Of a stretch of 58,318 nucleotides of DNA, positions 43,450-52,764 are shown piece after piece. The DNA is taken from contig JAIPHP010000006.1 in assembly GCA_021735165.1 (NCBI GenBank), positions 1-58,318 of the forward strand. The letters are read 5' to 3'. Under the pieces are notes generated by a model. It did no database searches, was not told the origin of the DNA, and saw only the letters and a program-made list of their open reading frames with translations. Source of the stretch: Candidatus Woesearchaeota archaeon. GTDB lineage: Archaea > Nanobdellota > Nanobdellia > Woesearchaeales > 21-14-0-10-32-9. Numbering within the stretch: the stretch's first letter is position 1; every line of letters begins with the position of its first letter. A program made the translations under genes and the position numbers.

Positions 43450-43599
43450 GAAATCACCCTCCCCAATATGAAAAATATAAACGCCCCTCTCTTAAATATT
43501 TTTTCATTCTATAGTGGTTTCATTTATAAAGGTGCAATTAGCTTCAATAGAGAAAATATATTCGAAAAGTATATAAACCAGAAAAACAAGGAATGAATT

Positions 43600-43923
43600 A
43601 TGAGAAGAGGAAGACCAATAGGTAGCCCTGTAAGACAAAACATAATAGAAATATTGTATTTCCTCGGAAATGCGCATGGATATCACATATATAAAATATA
43701 CAAACAAATATTTCCTAAAATAACTCTTAGAGGAATATACTACCATTTAAAAAAAGGAATAGAACTAGGAGAACTACAAATAGATGAAGTTCAAAAAGAA
43801 TCAGGAACTTATTCTTGGGGCTCTGAAGCAGAAAAAACATACTACAAAATAGGGCCTAAAGCTAAACCAAAAGCAGATCCGCGAGTAAAAGTGTTTTTAG
43901 AGACACAAAACACAAAAAAATGA
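43600..43923 (+). CDS. Winged-helix transcriptional regulator, PadR-like
   Basis: Residues of about 8-75 form a winged helix: VRQNIIEILYFLGNAHGYHIYKIYKQIFPK, then LRGIYYHLKKGIELGELQI as the recognition helix and wing. The 107-residue protein resembles PadR/ArsR-type regulators; I associate close relatives with DPANN genomes. A TATA box (AGTATATAAACC, about 43569-43580) lies 20-30 nt before the ATG, giving a leaderless transcript. It is divergent from the bactofilin-like gene, which may be its target. Confidence 0.82.
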   Translation: MRRGRPIGSPVRQNIIEILYFLGNAHGYHIYKIYKQIFPKITLRGIYYHLKKGIELGELQIDEVQKESGTYSWGSEAEKTYYKIGPKAKPKADPRVKVFLETQNTKK

Positions 43924-44139
43924 TACTTCTTGAAAGTAACAAAATATTTATAAATTAAAAATTTATTCTTGTTAAAAAAATAAAAGAACAAAACAACACT
44001 AAAGACAAACCACACATAAATACTAACTCATATAATAAAAACTACCAAATAAATAACCCATCTAACATCAAAACTACCAAACCAATCAAAAAACGCAATA
44101 AAACCAAAAAAATTACAGAAAAAAACTGAAAATCTGAGA

Positions 44140-44898
44140 ATGATACAAATAACAGAAGAAATATACAGATTGTATCAAATACAACATTTAGACTTATTCA
44201 AATGGACTTTAATACAAAATTTAGAACAAAAAATACAACGAGCAAATATAAAAGAATGTAGAGTAGAACTATTAAAAGAAAACAATAATATAAAAAAAGG
44301 AAAAACAAGAATACCCTTTCTAATAACAACACACAAACAAAAATTTGTAATAAAATCCTATGATATTTACTCAAAAATTCGCGAAGCAAAAATAATAAAA
44401 CAAACAGAATCAACTATTGGCCCAAAAATATTATACTTAGGAGAAGACTTCCTAATAGAGGAATACATACACCCGAACTCATATGAAACACTGTGGTCTA
44501 AAGTCAATGAACAAATACCAGAAACAATAATTAATGCATTCACAGAAAGCGCAATAGTGCACGCTAAACTAGCAAAATTTAACGTATTCTATAACCACAA
44601 CCACTGGTTAGATGAATTTCACAAAAATCATGAAAACTACAAAGTAACAGATTTTGGAACTTCAATATTAATAAACGAATTAAAAGACATAGAAAAACAA
44701 AAAAAAATAATAGATTCACAACTACACACAACAATAATAGAACAAATAAACAAACTAAACACACAAAAAGAAATAAAACACATACTTAAAATGAACTCAA
44801 TCTACACAAAAAACGCACTATACGACAAAAAAAACATAATAGATATAACACAAAAGAAAATGATACAAACATTCATACACGAATATCAAAAACAATGA
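44140..44898 (+). CDS. Protein-kinase-fold protein, possibly inactive
   Basis: A kinase-like order of motifs is visible in 252 residues: QKFVIKSYDI (beta-3 Lys72), REAKII (helix C Glu82), HAKLAKFNV (around His141) and KVTDFGTS (DFG at 171-173). The catalytic loop does not show HRD or HGD clearly, with YNHNHWLDEF in its place, so activity is uncertain. RIO/Bud32 or aminoglycoside-kinase branches are the nearest models. The 216-nt gap before it holds an isolated TATA-like ATATTTATAAAT but no gene. Confidence 0.5.
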   Translation: MIQITEEIYRLYQIQHLDLFKWTLIQNLEQKIQRANIKECRVELLKENNNIKKGKTRIPFLITTHKQKFVIKSYDIYSKIREAKIIKQTESTIGPKILYLGEDFLIEEYIHPNSYETLWSKVNEQIPETIINAFTESAIVHAKLAKFNVFYNHNHWLDEFHKNHENYKVTDFGTSILINELKDIEKQKKIIDSQLHTTIIEQINKLNTQKEIKHILKMNSIYTKNALYDKKNIIDITQKKMIQTFIHEYQKQ

Positions 44899-44910
44899 CC
44901 CCTATTGTAA

Positions 44911-45603
44911 CTACAATTTTTTCAAAAAACCAATAAGAGCAAATCCTTCACGTTTAGTAAGCATAGCCTTACCAACAAATTTCTTCCAGATAGACCTCTG
45001 ATTTTCTCTCTCATCTTCAGTACAAAAAAAAGTCTTATCAATAATTCTATCAACTTCTCTTAATAAAACATTCTTTTCTTCAAAACTAAGAGCCTTATGT
45101 TCTTCTAACAAATTAATTCCCCTTTCAACAGAAAAAATCTCATATAAAGTAACTGCGACAGCATGACTCAAATTAAGAACAGGATAAACAGGAGATGATG
45201 GGATATGCAAAGAAAAATCACAAATGGACAATTCACTCTGATACAACCCGTCATCTTCCCTACCAAAAACAAGGCCCAAAGATCCATCATACCCTAAAAT
45301 TTTCTCCTTCAAATCATTAAGAAGAACAGGACTCCTAAGAACATTATAATCTGATCCAATAATACCTGTAGTGCCAATTAAAGTATCAAACATATTTCTT
45401 AGTTCCTCAAAAGAATTCAAAACAATCGCAGAATCTAAAATGTCCTGAGCATGCTTTGCTCTATTCTTAGCTTCAACATCAATTTTGCAACTAGGAGAAA
45501 CTAAAATAAGACTATTACAACCAAAATTCTTCATAACACGAGCAACAGCACCCACATTACCAGAAAATTTGGAATCAACTAAAATAACTGAAATTTTCAC
45601 CAT
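44911..45603 (-). CDS. trmJ: SpoU-family RNA 2'-O-methyltransferase, TrmJ-like
   Basis: The three SPOUT motifs are present: SGNVGAVARVMKNFG, LGLVFGREDDGLY and YPVLNLSHAVAVTLYEIF. TrmJ methylates the ribose at tRNA position 32 and is the best match, although another tRNA or rRNA target is possible. The ATG at 45603 (MVKISVILVD) is chosen because a shared TATA region lies 22-34 nt upstream; the frame continues further but would run across pgk. Total 230 residues. Confidence 0.85.
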   Translation of the reverse strand: MVKISVILVDSKFSGNVGAVARVMKNFGCNSLILVSPSCKIDVEAKNRAKHAQDILDSAIVLNSFEELRNMFDTLIGTTGIIGSDYNVLRSPVLLNDLKEKILGYDGSLGLVFGREDDGLYQSELSICDFSLHIPSSPVYPVLNLSHAVAVTLYEIFSVERGINLLEEHKALSFEEKNVLLREVDRIIDKTFFCTEDERENQRSIWKKFVGKAMLTKREGFALIGFLKKL

Positions 45604-45623
45604 AAAAATCAGAAGAACAGTTA

Positions 45624-45637
45624 CATTTAAATAATTA
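45624..45637. promoter_or_regulatory. Shared bidirectional TATA region of trmJ and pgk
   Basis: CATTTAAATAATTA is palindromic at its core (ATTTAAAT) and lies 20-32 nt from both start codons, which are only 52 nt apart. Either both genes use one TBP site or two overlapping ones, and both transcripts would be leaderless. Confidence 0.6.
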
Positions 45638-45655
45638 TACGAACCAAAAAAACAC

Positions 45656-46825
45656 ATGGCAGTAAATACAATAGAAGCAATGGACTTTAAAGGAAAAAGA
45701 GTGTTCCTAAGAGCAGGATTTGATGTACCTATAAATAATGAAGGGAGAATACTAGATGACTTTAGAATAAAAGAAACAATACCAACAATAAAACTACTTT
45801 TCAAAAAAGGAGCAAAACAAATAATAATTGGAAGTCACCAAGGAAGACCTAAAGGAAATGAAAAACACTTACGAATGGACAATATTGCAAAAGAAATATA
45901 CAAATTAACAAAAAAAACAACAGAAAAATTAAATGATTGCATAAATTTTAGAGAAGAAGAATTTCCAGAACCAGAAGATGCAAAAATAGTTTTATTAGAA
46001 AATCTAAGATTTTACAAAGAAGAAATAGAAAACAACGAAGAATTTGCAAAAGAACTAACAAAATACGCAGATATATATGTAAATGACGCTTTTTCGGTGT
46101 GTCATAGAGAACACGCATCAATGTGTGCAATAACAAAATTCATACCTGGATGTGTGGGTTTACTAGTAGAAAAAGAACTCAGAGCTTTTAATCACATATT
46201 AAAAGAACCAACAAGACCTTACGTTGCAATAATTGGGGGAGCAAAACTATCAACTAAACTGCCCATAATACAAAATTTAACGCAGAAAGTAGATAAACTG
46301 CTTATAGGAGGCGCTATGATATTTACTTTTTACAAAGCAAAAGGTCTAAGCACAGGAAAAAGCCCTGTAGACAAAGAATCCATAGCTATGGCTCAAATGC
46401 TCAACAATAACGATAAAATAATGCTGCCAACAGACATAATAATTTCAGACAATCCAGAATCCACAAACTGCATGAATGTAACAATAGATAAATTACCCAG
46501 CTACATGTATGGTCTTGACATAGGTGAAAAATCAGTGTTAGAATTCAAAAAAAAGCTCGCAAAAGCAAAAACTGTTGTGTGGAATGGACCGCTAGGGTAC
46601 TATGAAAATCCTGCATATGCAAGAGCAACGGTAAACATTTTAAAATTCTTAGCACAAAGCCCTGAAATAAAGACAATAATAGGCGGTGGAGACACAACAA
46701 ATCTTGTTACTAAATTAGGGATAAAGGAAAGGTTCTTTCATGTAAGTACTGGAGGAGGAGCGACATTAAAGCTACTAGAAGGGAAAAAATTAGTAGCAAT
46801 AAAGACACTTGAAGAAAATAACTAA
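45656..46825 (+). CDS. pgk: Phosphoglycerate kinase
   Basis: Pgk converts 1,3-bisphosphoglycerate and ADP to 3-phosphoglycerate and ATP. Motifs include FLRAGFDVPIN, GSHQGRPKG, ENLRFYKEE, YVNDAFSVCHREHAS and the nucleotide-site GGGDTTN followed by STGGGATLKLLEG. The 389 residues are full length for archaea. It is the only clear central-carbon enzyme in the window. Confidence 0.97.
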   Translation: MAVNTIEAMDFKGKRVFLRAGFDVPINNEGRILDDFRIKETIPTIKLLFKKGAKQIIIGSHQGRPKGNEKHLRMDNIAKEIYKLTKKTTEKLNDCINFREEEFPEPEDAKIVLLENLRFYKEEIENNEEFAKELTKYADIYVNDAFSVCHREHASMCAITKFIPGCVGLLVEKELRAFNHILKEPTRPYVAIIGGAKLSTKLPIIQNLTQKVDKLLIGGAMIFTFYKAKGLSTGKSPVDKESIAMAQMLNNNDKIMLPTDIIISDNPESTNCMNVTIDKLPSYMYGLDIGEKSVLEFKKKLAKAKTVVWNGPLGYYENPAYARATVNILKFLAQSPEIKTIIGGGDTTNLVTKLGIKERFFHVSTGGGATLKLLEGKKLVAIKTLEENN

Positions 46826-46898
46826 ATAAATTCAAATCCAGAGTATTTTTTTAAGTCTATATAAGAGACATATAATTTAACATCATGTGTCTTGTTGT

Positions 46899-47336
46899 CT
46901 ATTTGTTCATTTCTCTTCTTAAAAAATCTCCCCTGTCTTTAATGTTTCTAACAAGAACTTGTTTATCTTGCTTAAAAAACGTCCCAAAACCGAGATTTTC
47001 ATCAAATTTATTTTGAACAAAAAAGATTTCTTTGTTAGAATTATTTCTAGTGATATTTTCCTTAAATACATCTCTACCGCAAAGAAAAAGAAACTCTGCT
47101 GTATCATTAATAAAAATTTTATTATCTGAATTTTTTGATAATAATTCTAAAAGAAAAAGACTTGGCTCAAATCTTTTCTTTATTCTGCCTAAAAAACCAG
47201 AAGGAAACATTCGGTCATCAGCGTCTATAAAATATTTTTGGGTGCTTGTTATAAAATAGTAATTATTGTCTTTTAGAATGTACTCAAAATCAACAACAGA
47301 GTTAATACTTTTAGCAAAATCGTTAATATTGTTCAT
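46899..47336 (-). CDS. PUA/NIP7-like RNA-binding protein
   Basis: The 145-residue protein has EFLFLCGRDVFKENI and, near the end, VLVRNIKDRGDFLRREMNK. The first resembles the pre-PUA/NIP7 motif WLFTCGRD and the second the end of a PUA-type barrel, as in archaeal RNA-modification or ribosome-assembly factors. The match is by pattern and only moderately sure. Its start overlaps the stop of the coiled-coil gene by 4 nt, so they form an operon. Confidence 0.55.
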   Translation of the reverse strand: MNNINDFAKSINSVVDFEYILKDNNYYFITSTQKYFIDADDRMFPSGFLGRIKKRFEPSLFLLELLSKNSDNKIFINDTAEFLFLCGRDVFKENITRNNSNKEIFFVQNKFDENLGFGTFFKQDKQVLVRNIKDRGDFLRREMNK

Positions 47337-48553
47337 TTTAATTCAATAAACTCATCTAATTCTTTTATTAATTTAGAAATTTTTTGTTTGATAAGTTTTG
47401 TATTGATGCGTTCAATCTGATTTTCTAGCTCTTCAGCTTTACGTTCTTCTTCTTCAATATCTTTTTGAATAGATTCCACCCAACCTTCTTGTTCTTTAAC
47501 ATTTAGCCTGGAAGGGTTATTGCTTATTCTTTTTTTCAAATTACTAATTTCGTCTTCTAAACTAAGGATTGAATTTCTTAATTTTTCTAAAGAATCTTTT
47601 TTTAAAGAATCAATAATTTTTTTCATTTTTATTTCTTTATCTTCTTTTAACTCAAGTTTTGGAAGTGACTTTTGTAAATTATTTAATTCTTCGTACAATT
47701 TTAAGGTTGTATCATTTTTCAAAGTTTTGAACGGTTCTTTAAGATATTCAGAAAGAATGTTGTTCGCTTGAAGTTTCGCATATTTTTTTATTGCTGAGTC
47801 AACGCTGGATATAATGCTATGGATTTTCTTTTCTTTTTCAATAAGGGAGTTTTTATTTTCTTCTAATAAAATTTTTAATTTTTCAAAATCTCTAAAACTT
47901 GCAGAGTCTCTTAAAGAAATAATTTTTTGTTCTATTTTACTTTTTCTTTCAAACAAAGTAAGCTTAGAAGCTTGAATGCTTTCCATCGATTTTCTTAAGT
48001 TTTCTAGTTCTCTTTCAGAATCATAAAATTTTCTTAATAAATTTTTAATTTCTTGAACTTTATTCAAACTAGTTTTATCAAGGCGTTCTATAGATGAAGA
48101 AATAAGATTATCAAATTCTCCAAGTTTTTTAGTAACTGTTGCAACATCATCTGCGACAAAGTCTCTAACAATAAAAAAATTCTTTTGTGTGTCAGTTGCA
48201 AGATTTTCTAATTTCTCTGCTGATTCCTCTAAAAATTTTTTTACATCGTCGTATTTTTCAGGAATTTCTAAATTAGAAAGAAAAGAACGTATTTTGTGAA
48301 TATAACTATTTCTATTACCTTCAAATATGCTGATTGCTCTTTCAGGAATAACACTGGTATCTTTTACTTTTGCAGATTCAAGAGAATCCAGTAATTCGTT
48401 CAATCGAACTTTTTTAGCTTTAAATTCTCTTTTAATTATCGCAATATTCTCAGAGATTTTTTGTGCTTCTACGTATTCGTCTAGCCAATCTAGTAATTCA
48501 TCTAAATGAATGTGTTTTACAGTTTTTTTTTTGAAGAAATTAAATATTGCCAT
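47333..48553 (-). CDS. Long coiled-coil protein, 406 aa
   Basis: After a short N-terminal part (MAIFNFFKKKTVKHIHLDEL) nearly the whole protein is coiled coil, with breaks around residues 60-110 and 285-300. It lacks Walker motifs, so it is not an SMC ATPase itself. Possible roles are scaffold or chromosome-related, but no family is recognised. The TATA sequence TATTTAATATAAAC lies about 30-40 nt before the ATG. It is cotranscribed with the PUA-like gene. Confidence 0.7.
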   Translation of the reverse strand: MAIFNFFKKKTVKHIHLDELLDWLDEYVEAQKISENIAIIKREFKAKKVRLNELLDSLESAKVKDTSVIPERAISIFEGNRNSYIHKIRSFLSNLEIPEKYDDVKKFLEESAEKLENLATDTQKNFFIVRDFVADDVATVTKKLGEFDNLISSSIERLDKTSLNKVQEIKNLLRKFYDSERELENLRKSMESIQASKLTLFERKSKIEQKIISLRDSASFRDFEKLKILLEENKNSLIEKEKKIHSIISSVDSAIKKYAKLQANNILSEYLKEPFKTLKNDTTLKLYEELNNLQKSLPKLELKEDKEIKMKKIIDSLKKDSLEKLRNSILSLEDEISNLKKRISNNPSRLNVKEQEGWVESIQKDIEEEERKAEELENQIERINTKLIKQKISKLIKELDEFIELK

Positions 48554-48684
48554 GATAATATCTAAAAAAGAGAATAATTGTTTATATTAAATAGTTTCGA
48601 AAACACAAACACAAATTATCTTCCATATGGTAATAAACTGTTTTTTGAAGAAACATTTTTATATTTATATTTATGATATCTTCT

Positions 48685-49284
48685 ATGGATGTTGTTGTTG
48701 ATTTGGCTTTAAAAGGTAATGAACTCTCTGATTATTTGCACAGCGAATTTTCTAAGCTTGAATTTATAAAAACACAGGAATATTCTTGGAAAGAAGGATT
48801 CCTTTTCATTCACCAAGATGTCTGGAAGATTGAAAATAGAAATAAAAACAAGGGCACTTTGGATGCTTTAACTGAATTTCCTGAGTTTTATGATGTTTTT
48901 GTCCGTTCTTCATTTGATTACTTTCTTTTTTCTAACAAAACTAATATTTATCTAAAAGAAGAAAATCTTGCTTTTGACATCTTTGCAGGTATACATGCAG
49001 AATCTCCGAACTATGAGTCAGCGGCTTTGTTAAAAGATCAAGTTGTTTCTATTCCTTTAAGTGCTGATAAGATAATTCCTAATAAATTATATGAAAAAAA
49101 CGATTTTAAATATTGGGATAAACCTATTGCTAAAGAATTGAAATTGGACGATTCTCCAGATTCAACTTTTTGTAAATTTATAAAATTAGATGATGTCGAT
49201 TCAATTAATATATTGCATAAGTTTGATCCCTCGCTGTATAAATTTTTAGTCGATGCCATTTTCATATACTCTCCTTTTTTTTAA
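48685..49284 (+). CDS. Hypothetical protein, 199 aa
   Basis: No family is recognised. The protein is acidic and soluble, with many aromatic residues (EFYDVFVRSSFDYFLFSNKT) and an alternating strand-like pattern. The TATA box TTTTTATATTTATAT (48656-48670) ends so near the ATG at 48673 that the next ATG at 48685 is the likelier leaderless start; the longer form would add four residues. It is followed 67 nt later by another unknown gene with its own TATA box. Confidence 0.6.
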   Translation: MDVVVDLALKGNELSDYLHSEFSKLEFIKTQEYSWKEGFLFIHQDVWKIENRNKNKGTLDALTEFPEFYDVFVRSSFDYFLFSNKTNIYLKEENLAFDIFAGIHAESPNYESAALLKDQVVSIPLSADKIIPNKLYEKNDFKYWDKPIAKELKLDDSPDSTFCKFIKLDDVDSINILHKFDPSLYKFLVDAIFIYSPFF

Positions 49285-49351
49285 CTTGTTTTTCGTCACA
49301 ACTAATTGACATAGAAAATATTATATAGTTTTTATTTCAATAATTTTTTTT

Positions 49352-50170
49352 ATGAACTATAGTGACTGCTTAGATAGCGTAGTTTTTAGAAATTTTTTTG
49401 TTTCCAGACAAGAGGTATTTGTGCTCCCCGAAAATTTTTTATCAATAGATTCTATTGAATTGCCTGATTTTTTAGAAGAACTAGATTCCCGAGGCTTTGT
49501 TGTTGATTACGATTCGTCTAACAAACTCATCAAAATATCAGATTCTGATAGGTTTAAACAAAATAAACAAAAAAAATTTTTACTAGCTGAACTTGAAAAA
49601 AAAGAAAAATACAATAAATTATCAGATGATGAACTGAATTCTTTGTTAGATATTAGACGTGAAGCACATTTCCCTTTATACCGTCTTGTTGACCTTAAAT
49701 ATGCTTCTTCAGAAAATACACAATCAGTCCACATTTTTTGTCCAAATAGAGATTTTGAAATTGTTTTTAAAAACATCTTTAATTCTCACCACATTTATAA
49801 TTCTCCTGAAGATGATATAAAAATGGGATTTGAATTAGGTGTTAAAGCCACAGTTTTATATGGTGGGAGCAATAGAGGCGCAGGAATAGGTTTAATTTAT
49901 TCCGCTTTGAATCTCATCAATGATTTTTTTAAGCCTTTGGAGACTCAATTAGAGGATTCAAAAATTCGAAAATTATATCTTGAACGTATTAACTTAATAA
50001 ATAATGATCAAAACAAATATATCCCTCCTAGCGATGTTTCTCTTAGAGGACTGCGTAAATCTGCTAGATGTTCTTATTTTTCAAAACAAAAAAAAGAATC
50101 AGCGCAGTTTTCAGAATACGAGCTAAAACGTGCAGAAAATTTTTTTAATAAATTACAAAAAGTAATTTAG
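49352..50170 (+). CDS. Hypothetical protein, 272 aa
   Basis: No family is recognised. There is a charged N-terminal half with KQNKQKKFLLAELEKKEKYN, and a later glycine-rich loop with KATVLYGGSNRGAGIGLIYS that could bind a phosphate or sit between helices. A TATA box (ATTATATAG, about 49319) lies 25-33 nt before the ATG. The stop overlaps the end of the next, convergent gene by 4 nt. Confidence 0.6.
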   Translation: MNYSDCLDSVVFRNFFVSRQEVFVLPENFLSIDSIELPDFLEELDSRGFVVDYDSSNKLIKISDSDRFKQNKQKKFLLAELEKKEKYNKLSDDELNSLLDIRREAHFPLYRLVDLKYASSENTQSVHIFCPNRDFEIVFKNIFNSHHIYNSPEDDIKMGFELGVKATVLYGGSNRGAGIGLIYSALNLINDFFKPLETQLEDSKIRKLYLERINLINNDQNKYIPPSDVSLRGLRKSARCSYFSKQKKESAQFSEYELKRAENFFNKLQKVI

Positions 50171-50760
50171 TTCTTCTGACCCCACCTGTGCTTTATTCTT
50201 CGGTATACATAGAATATTACCACTCCAAGACCTCCTAAAAATATCAGACACAAACTTATAATTGTTTTTTGTATTGCAGTCAATTTTTCTGATGTTATTG
50301 TATCTAGTATTATTGTTAGTACGAGAAAAAGTGTTATTCCATAAAATGCCATGTTTACAAATACGTGTATGTGCATTATAGGGGTTATTTGAGCTATTCC
50401 AAAGTAAATATAAGCTATTAGAAATAAAAAAATGATTATGTCTTGCCAAATTAATTTTAATGGTTTTTTGTTTATTTCATGAACTATTTTATGAAGTTTT
50501 CCTATTTCTCTCTTCTTATGTACTTCTTCATGCATTTCTAATTCTCTCATGTGTGTTCTTGTTACTTCCGCTCTTGTCATTGTTATCATTGACGCTATAA
50601 ACATTAGCACGAAAAATAATGCAAATGTAAATCTCCAACTTAATTCTGTATCTGGAGATAACTGTAAAGTATCTATTGGAAGCCATATTGATATAAAGAA
50701 ACCTATTATTGCTATTGCCATGAATCCTGATGTTAAAGGAACATATCTTTCTTGAGTCAT
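50167..50760 (-). CDS. Integral membrane protein, 197 aa
   Basis: About five hydrophobic segments: two near the N-terminus (11-27 and 42-61), two in the middle (about 106-125 and 131-152) and one near the end (163-184), with a cytosolic helical loop between that contains HMRELEMHEEVHKKREIGKL. No family is recognised. AAAGGGGTGG precedes the ATG, with TATA ATTTATAAATA further up. Confidence 0.7.
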   Translation of the reverse strand: MTQERYVPLTSGFMAIAIIGFFISIWLPIDTLQLSPDTELSWRFTFALFFVLMFIASMITMTRAEVTRTHMRELEMHEEVHKKREIGKLHKIVHEINKKPLKLIWQDIIIFLFLIAYIYFGIAQITPIMHIHVFVNMAFYGITLFLVLTIILDTITSEKLTAIQKTIISLCLIFLGGLGVVIFYVYRRIKHRWGQKN

Positions 50761-51072
50761 TTGTCCACCCCTTTCATATTATTTTAAAATCTGTATTTAT
50801 AAATTTTTTCTCAAAACAGTCTATATGGTCAATAAAAATGACGAAATATGTTCATGGCTCTAAGTCTCAAAGGATGCGGTATTATTTGATTGTTCCTTTT
50901 ACATAGCAGGTTGAATCTTTGTAATGAAAATTTAATATTGGTTTTTTTTTAAATCCACAAATCCTGTTGTTTGTTATACTTAACTACGTCTGCTTTTGTA
51001 GGCAAAATGTTGTTTACAAAATATTTTAAAGATCTTTTTTTAAATACCTATTATGAACTATTTTGGATGTTA
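50761..51072. other. 312-nt intergenic region, no gene seen
   Basis: The first 50 nt hold the promoter and ribosome site of the minus-strand membrane-protein gene (TATA at about 50797-50806). In the remainder I see no tRNA, convincing box C/D or coding frame; there is a T-run at about 50943-50952 and AT-rich sequence. Confidence 0.5.
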
Positions 51073-52188
51073 TCAATTTTTATATATGAATGTTTCAACT
51101 TTTGCGTTCATTCTTCTTTTTTGATGTTCTTCTAGAATTTGGTTTATTTTCTCTATTAATATTGTTTTTAGTTCTCCTGAAAGCAGTTTGCCTGTTTTGT
51201 AATCTTCATATATTTGTCTTAGTTTATCATCATCCTCTTCAAAGACTAAGAGCCATTGGTAGCTTACATCTATGTCCGGGTTTCCTCCGTGTTTTCTATG
51301 TTCTTTGACAGTATCTTTTCCTCCAGAGAATGCGTATTTGTTGATTTTTTTCTTAACTTCGTTAGGTTTGTCTGTCATATATATTGCGGTTCCTGTAGAA
51401 CTTGATTGTTTTCCGTTTTCAGCTCCTGTAAGTCCGGGCATGAATTTGCATTGGATGCTTGCAGGCTTATAGTGTCCTAGTTTTTCTATCACATCTCTAG
51501 TTACTCTAAAATGGGGATCTTGATCTATTGCATGTGGAATTAGGCAAGGCATTTTTTGTTTGTTTATTATTGATGGTAGAAATGCAGGCACTGCTTGCAT
51601 TGCTGTATAAAATATCTCTCCTATGTTTTTATCGTTAGTAAATCCGAATGCTCCTTTTACTGTTGAGAATGTTATTTTTTTGGCTACTTTTATTGCTTCT
51701 GGATATAATAAGTTTGCATGTTTTGTGTCTTGTATAAATTTTGTGTTTTTTGGATTAAATCCTATTGCTATTACATCCAACATGTTTTCATAAGTCCATT
51801 TTTGTATTTCTTCATATGTTTTGTCTTTAAATAGAAATTTTTCATCATCTGTAAATTGGAACCATAATTCTATGTCTAATATTTCTTGTAGGTATTTTGT
51901 GAATTCCCAGACACTATAGTGGCCTAGATGTATAGGTCCTGATGGTCCGCATCCAGTATATATGAATGTCTTGGTTCCTTTTTCGTATTGGTCTAAAAAC
52001 CATTTTAGTTCTCTTTGCGCGTAAAATATTTGTCTTCGTAGGAGTCTGTGTAGTTTTTTTCCTTTTTTTTGGGCGATTTTTTCAAGTCTTTTTATGAGTT
52101 CATCATTTATTTTTTGCAGCCCAAATTCTTCTATCATTTTTTCGTAATTTATTTTGCCTGTTACTTCCCAAGGTGTTATGGTTCCCAT
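51073..52188 (-). CDS. trpS: Tryptophanyl-tRNA synthetase
   Basis: A class I synthetase charging tRNA-Trp. The HIGH motif appears as GPSGPIHLGHY, the KMSKS loop as KQSSSTGTAIYM, and archaeal TrpRS motifs IPHAIDQDPHFRVTRDV and LIPH are present. The start ATG at 52188 (MGTITPWEVTG) follows the stop of the RNA-binding gene by 19 nt; an in-frame ATG at 52269 would overlap that gene. 371 residues, normal for the archaeal/eukaryotic type. Confidence 0.96.
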   Translation of the reverse strand: MGTITPWEVTGKINYEKMIEEFGLQKINDELIKRLEKIAQKKGKKLHRLLRRQIFYAQRELKWFLDQYEKGTKTFIYTGCGPSGPIHLGHYSVWEFTKYLQEILDIELWFQFTDDEKFLFKDKTYEEIQKWTYENMLDVIAIGFNPKNTKFIQDTKHANLLYPEAIKVAKKITFSTVKGAFGFTNDKNIGEIFYTAMQAVPAFLPSIINKQKMPCLIPHAIDQDPHFRVTRDVIEKLGHYKPASIQCKFMPGLTGAENGKQSSSTGTAIYMTDKPNEVKKKINKYAFSGGKDTVKEHRKHGGNPDIDVSYQWLLVFEEDDDKLRQIYEDYKTGKLLSGELKTILIEKINQILEEHQKRRMNAKVETFIYKN

Positions 52189-52207
52189 TTTTATCTTGTT
52201 TTTTTCT

Positions 52208-52660
52208 TTATTTAAAGATTTTTTGTATTGTTTCTTGTGCTTTTTCTGTTTTTTTTGGAAATGCAGCAATATTTATTTTTATATGGTAGCAATTCCCTGT
52301 GTCTGTTAGTTTGTAATTTCCTTTAAGCATTTCTTTTTTGTCTAACCTCAAATAGTAATTTAGGTCTTTGTCCAGTCTGTTTTTTTGTGTTAGTAGTTGA
52401 TCTTTGTCTTCTTCGCTTAATTGTTTTTTTAGGGTCTCTAAAAATGTGTTTATGTGTCTGTCTTTTTCTAGTATTATAGTTATTATTTTAATTTTTTTTT
52501 CATTGAATCCTTTGGCTTTTATCTCTTCATATGGTATTTTTTGTTTTATGATTTGCTCTTTTTGTATTTGTATTAGTTCATATAGTTTATTTTTTAATTC
52601 TTGTTCGGGTTCTTCTGGTTGTGTGAAGAGTCTTATTGTTATGTGATTTGCGAGTTTCAT
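52208..52660 (-). CDS. PF01877-type RNA-binding protein (COG1325)
   Basis: The protein begins KLANHITIRLFTQPEE and has the family's spaced motifs: IITIILEKDRHINTFLETLK, LDKDLNYYLRLDKKEML and GNCYHIKINIAAFPK. Members of this archaeal family (about 150 aa) bind RNA and have been tied to exosome or rRNA processing by gene neighbourhood. It precedes trpS on the same strand with 19 nt spacing. Confidence 0.85.
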   Translation of the reverse strand: MKLANHITIRLFTQPEEPEQELKNKLYELIQIQKEQIIKQKIPYEEIKAKGFNEKKIKIITIILEKDRHINTFLETLKKQLSEEDKDQLLTQKNRLDKDLNYYLRLDKKEMLKGNYKLTDTGNCYHIKINIAAFPKKTEKAQETIQKIFK

Positions 52661-52764
52661 TTATTTGTTTTTTTTCTTTTGTTTATGTATTTTACTATAT
52701 TTATGGTCTATATTGTAAATAATTGTGGTTAATTTTATATATTAAGCCCTAGTTATTGCTTATT

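Noticed and set aside
43504-43746. Minus-strand frame of 80 codons upstream of and across the winged-helix gene
   Set aside because: It covers the promoter and first third of a well-supported regulator gene and has no ribosome site; treated as a shadow.
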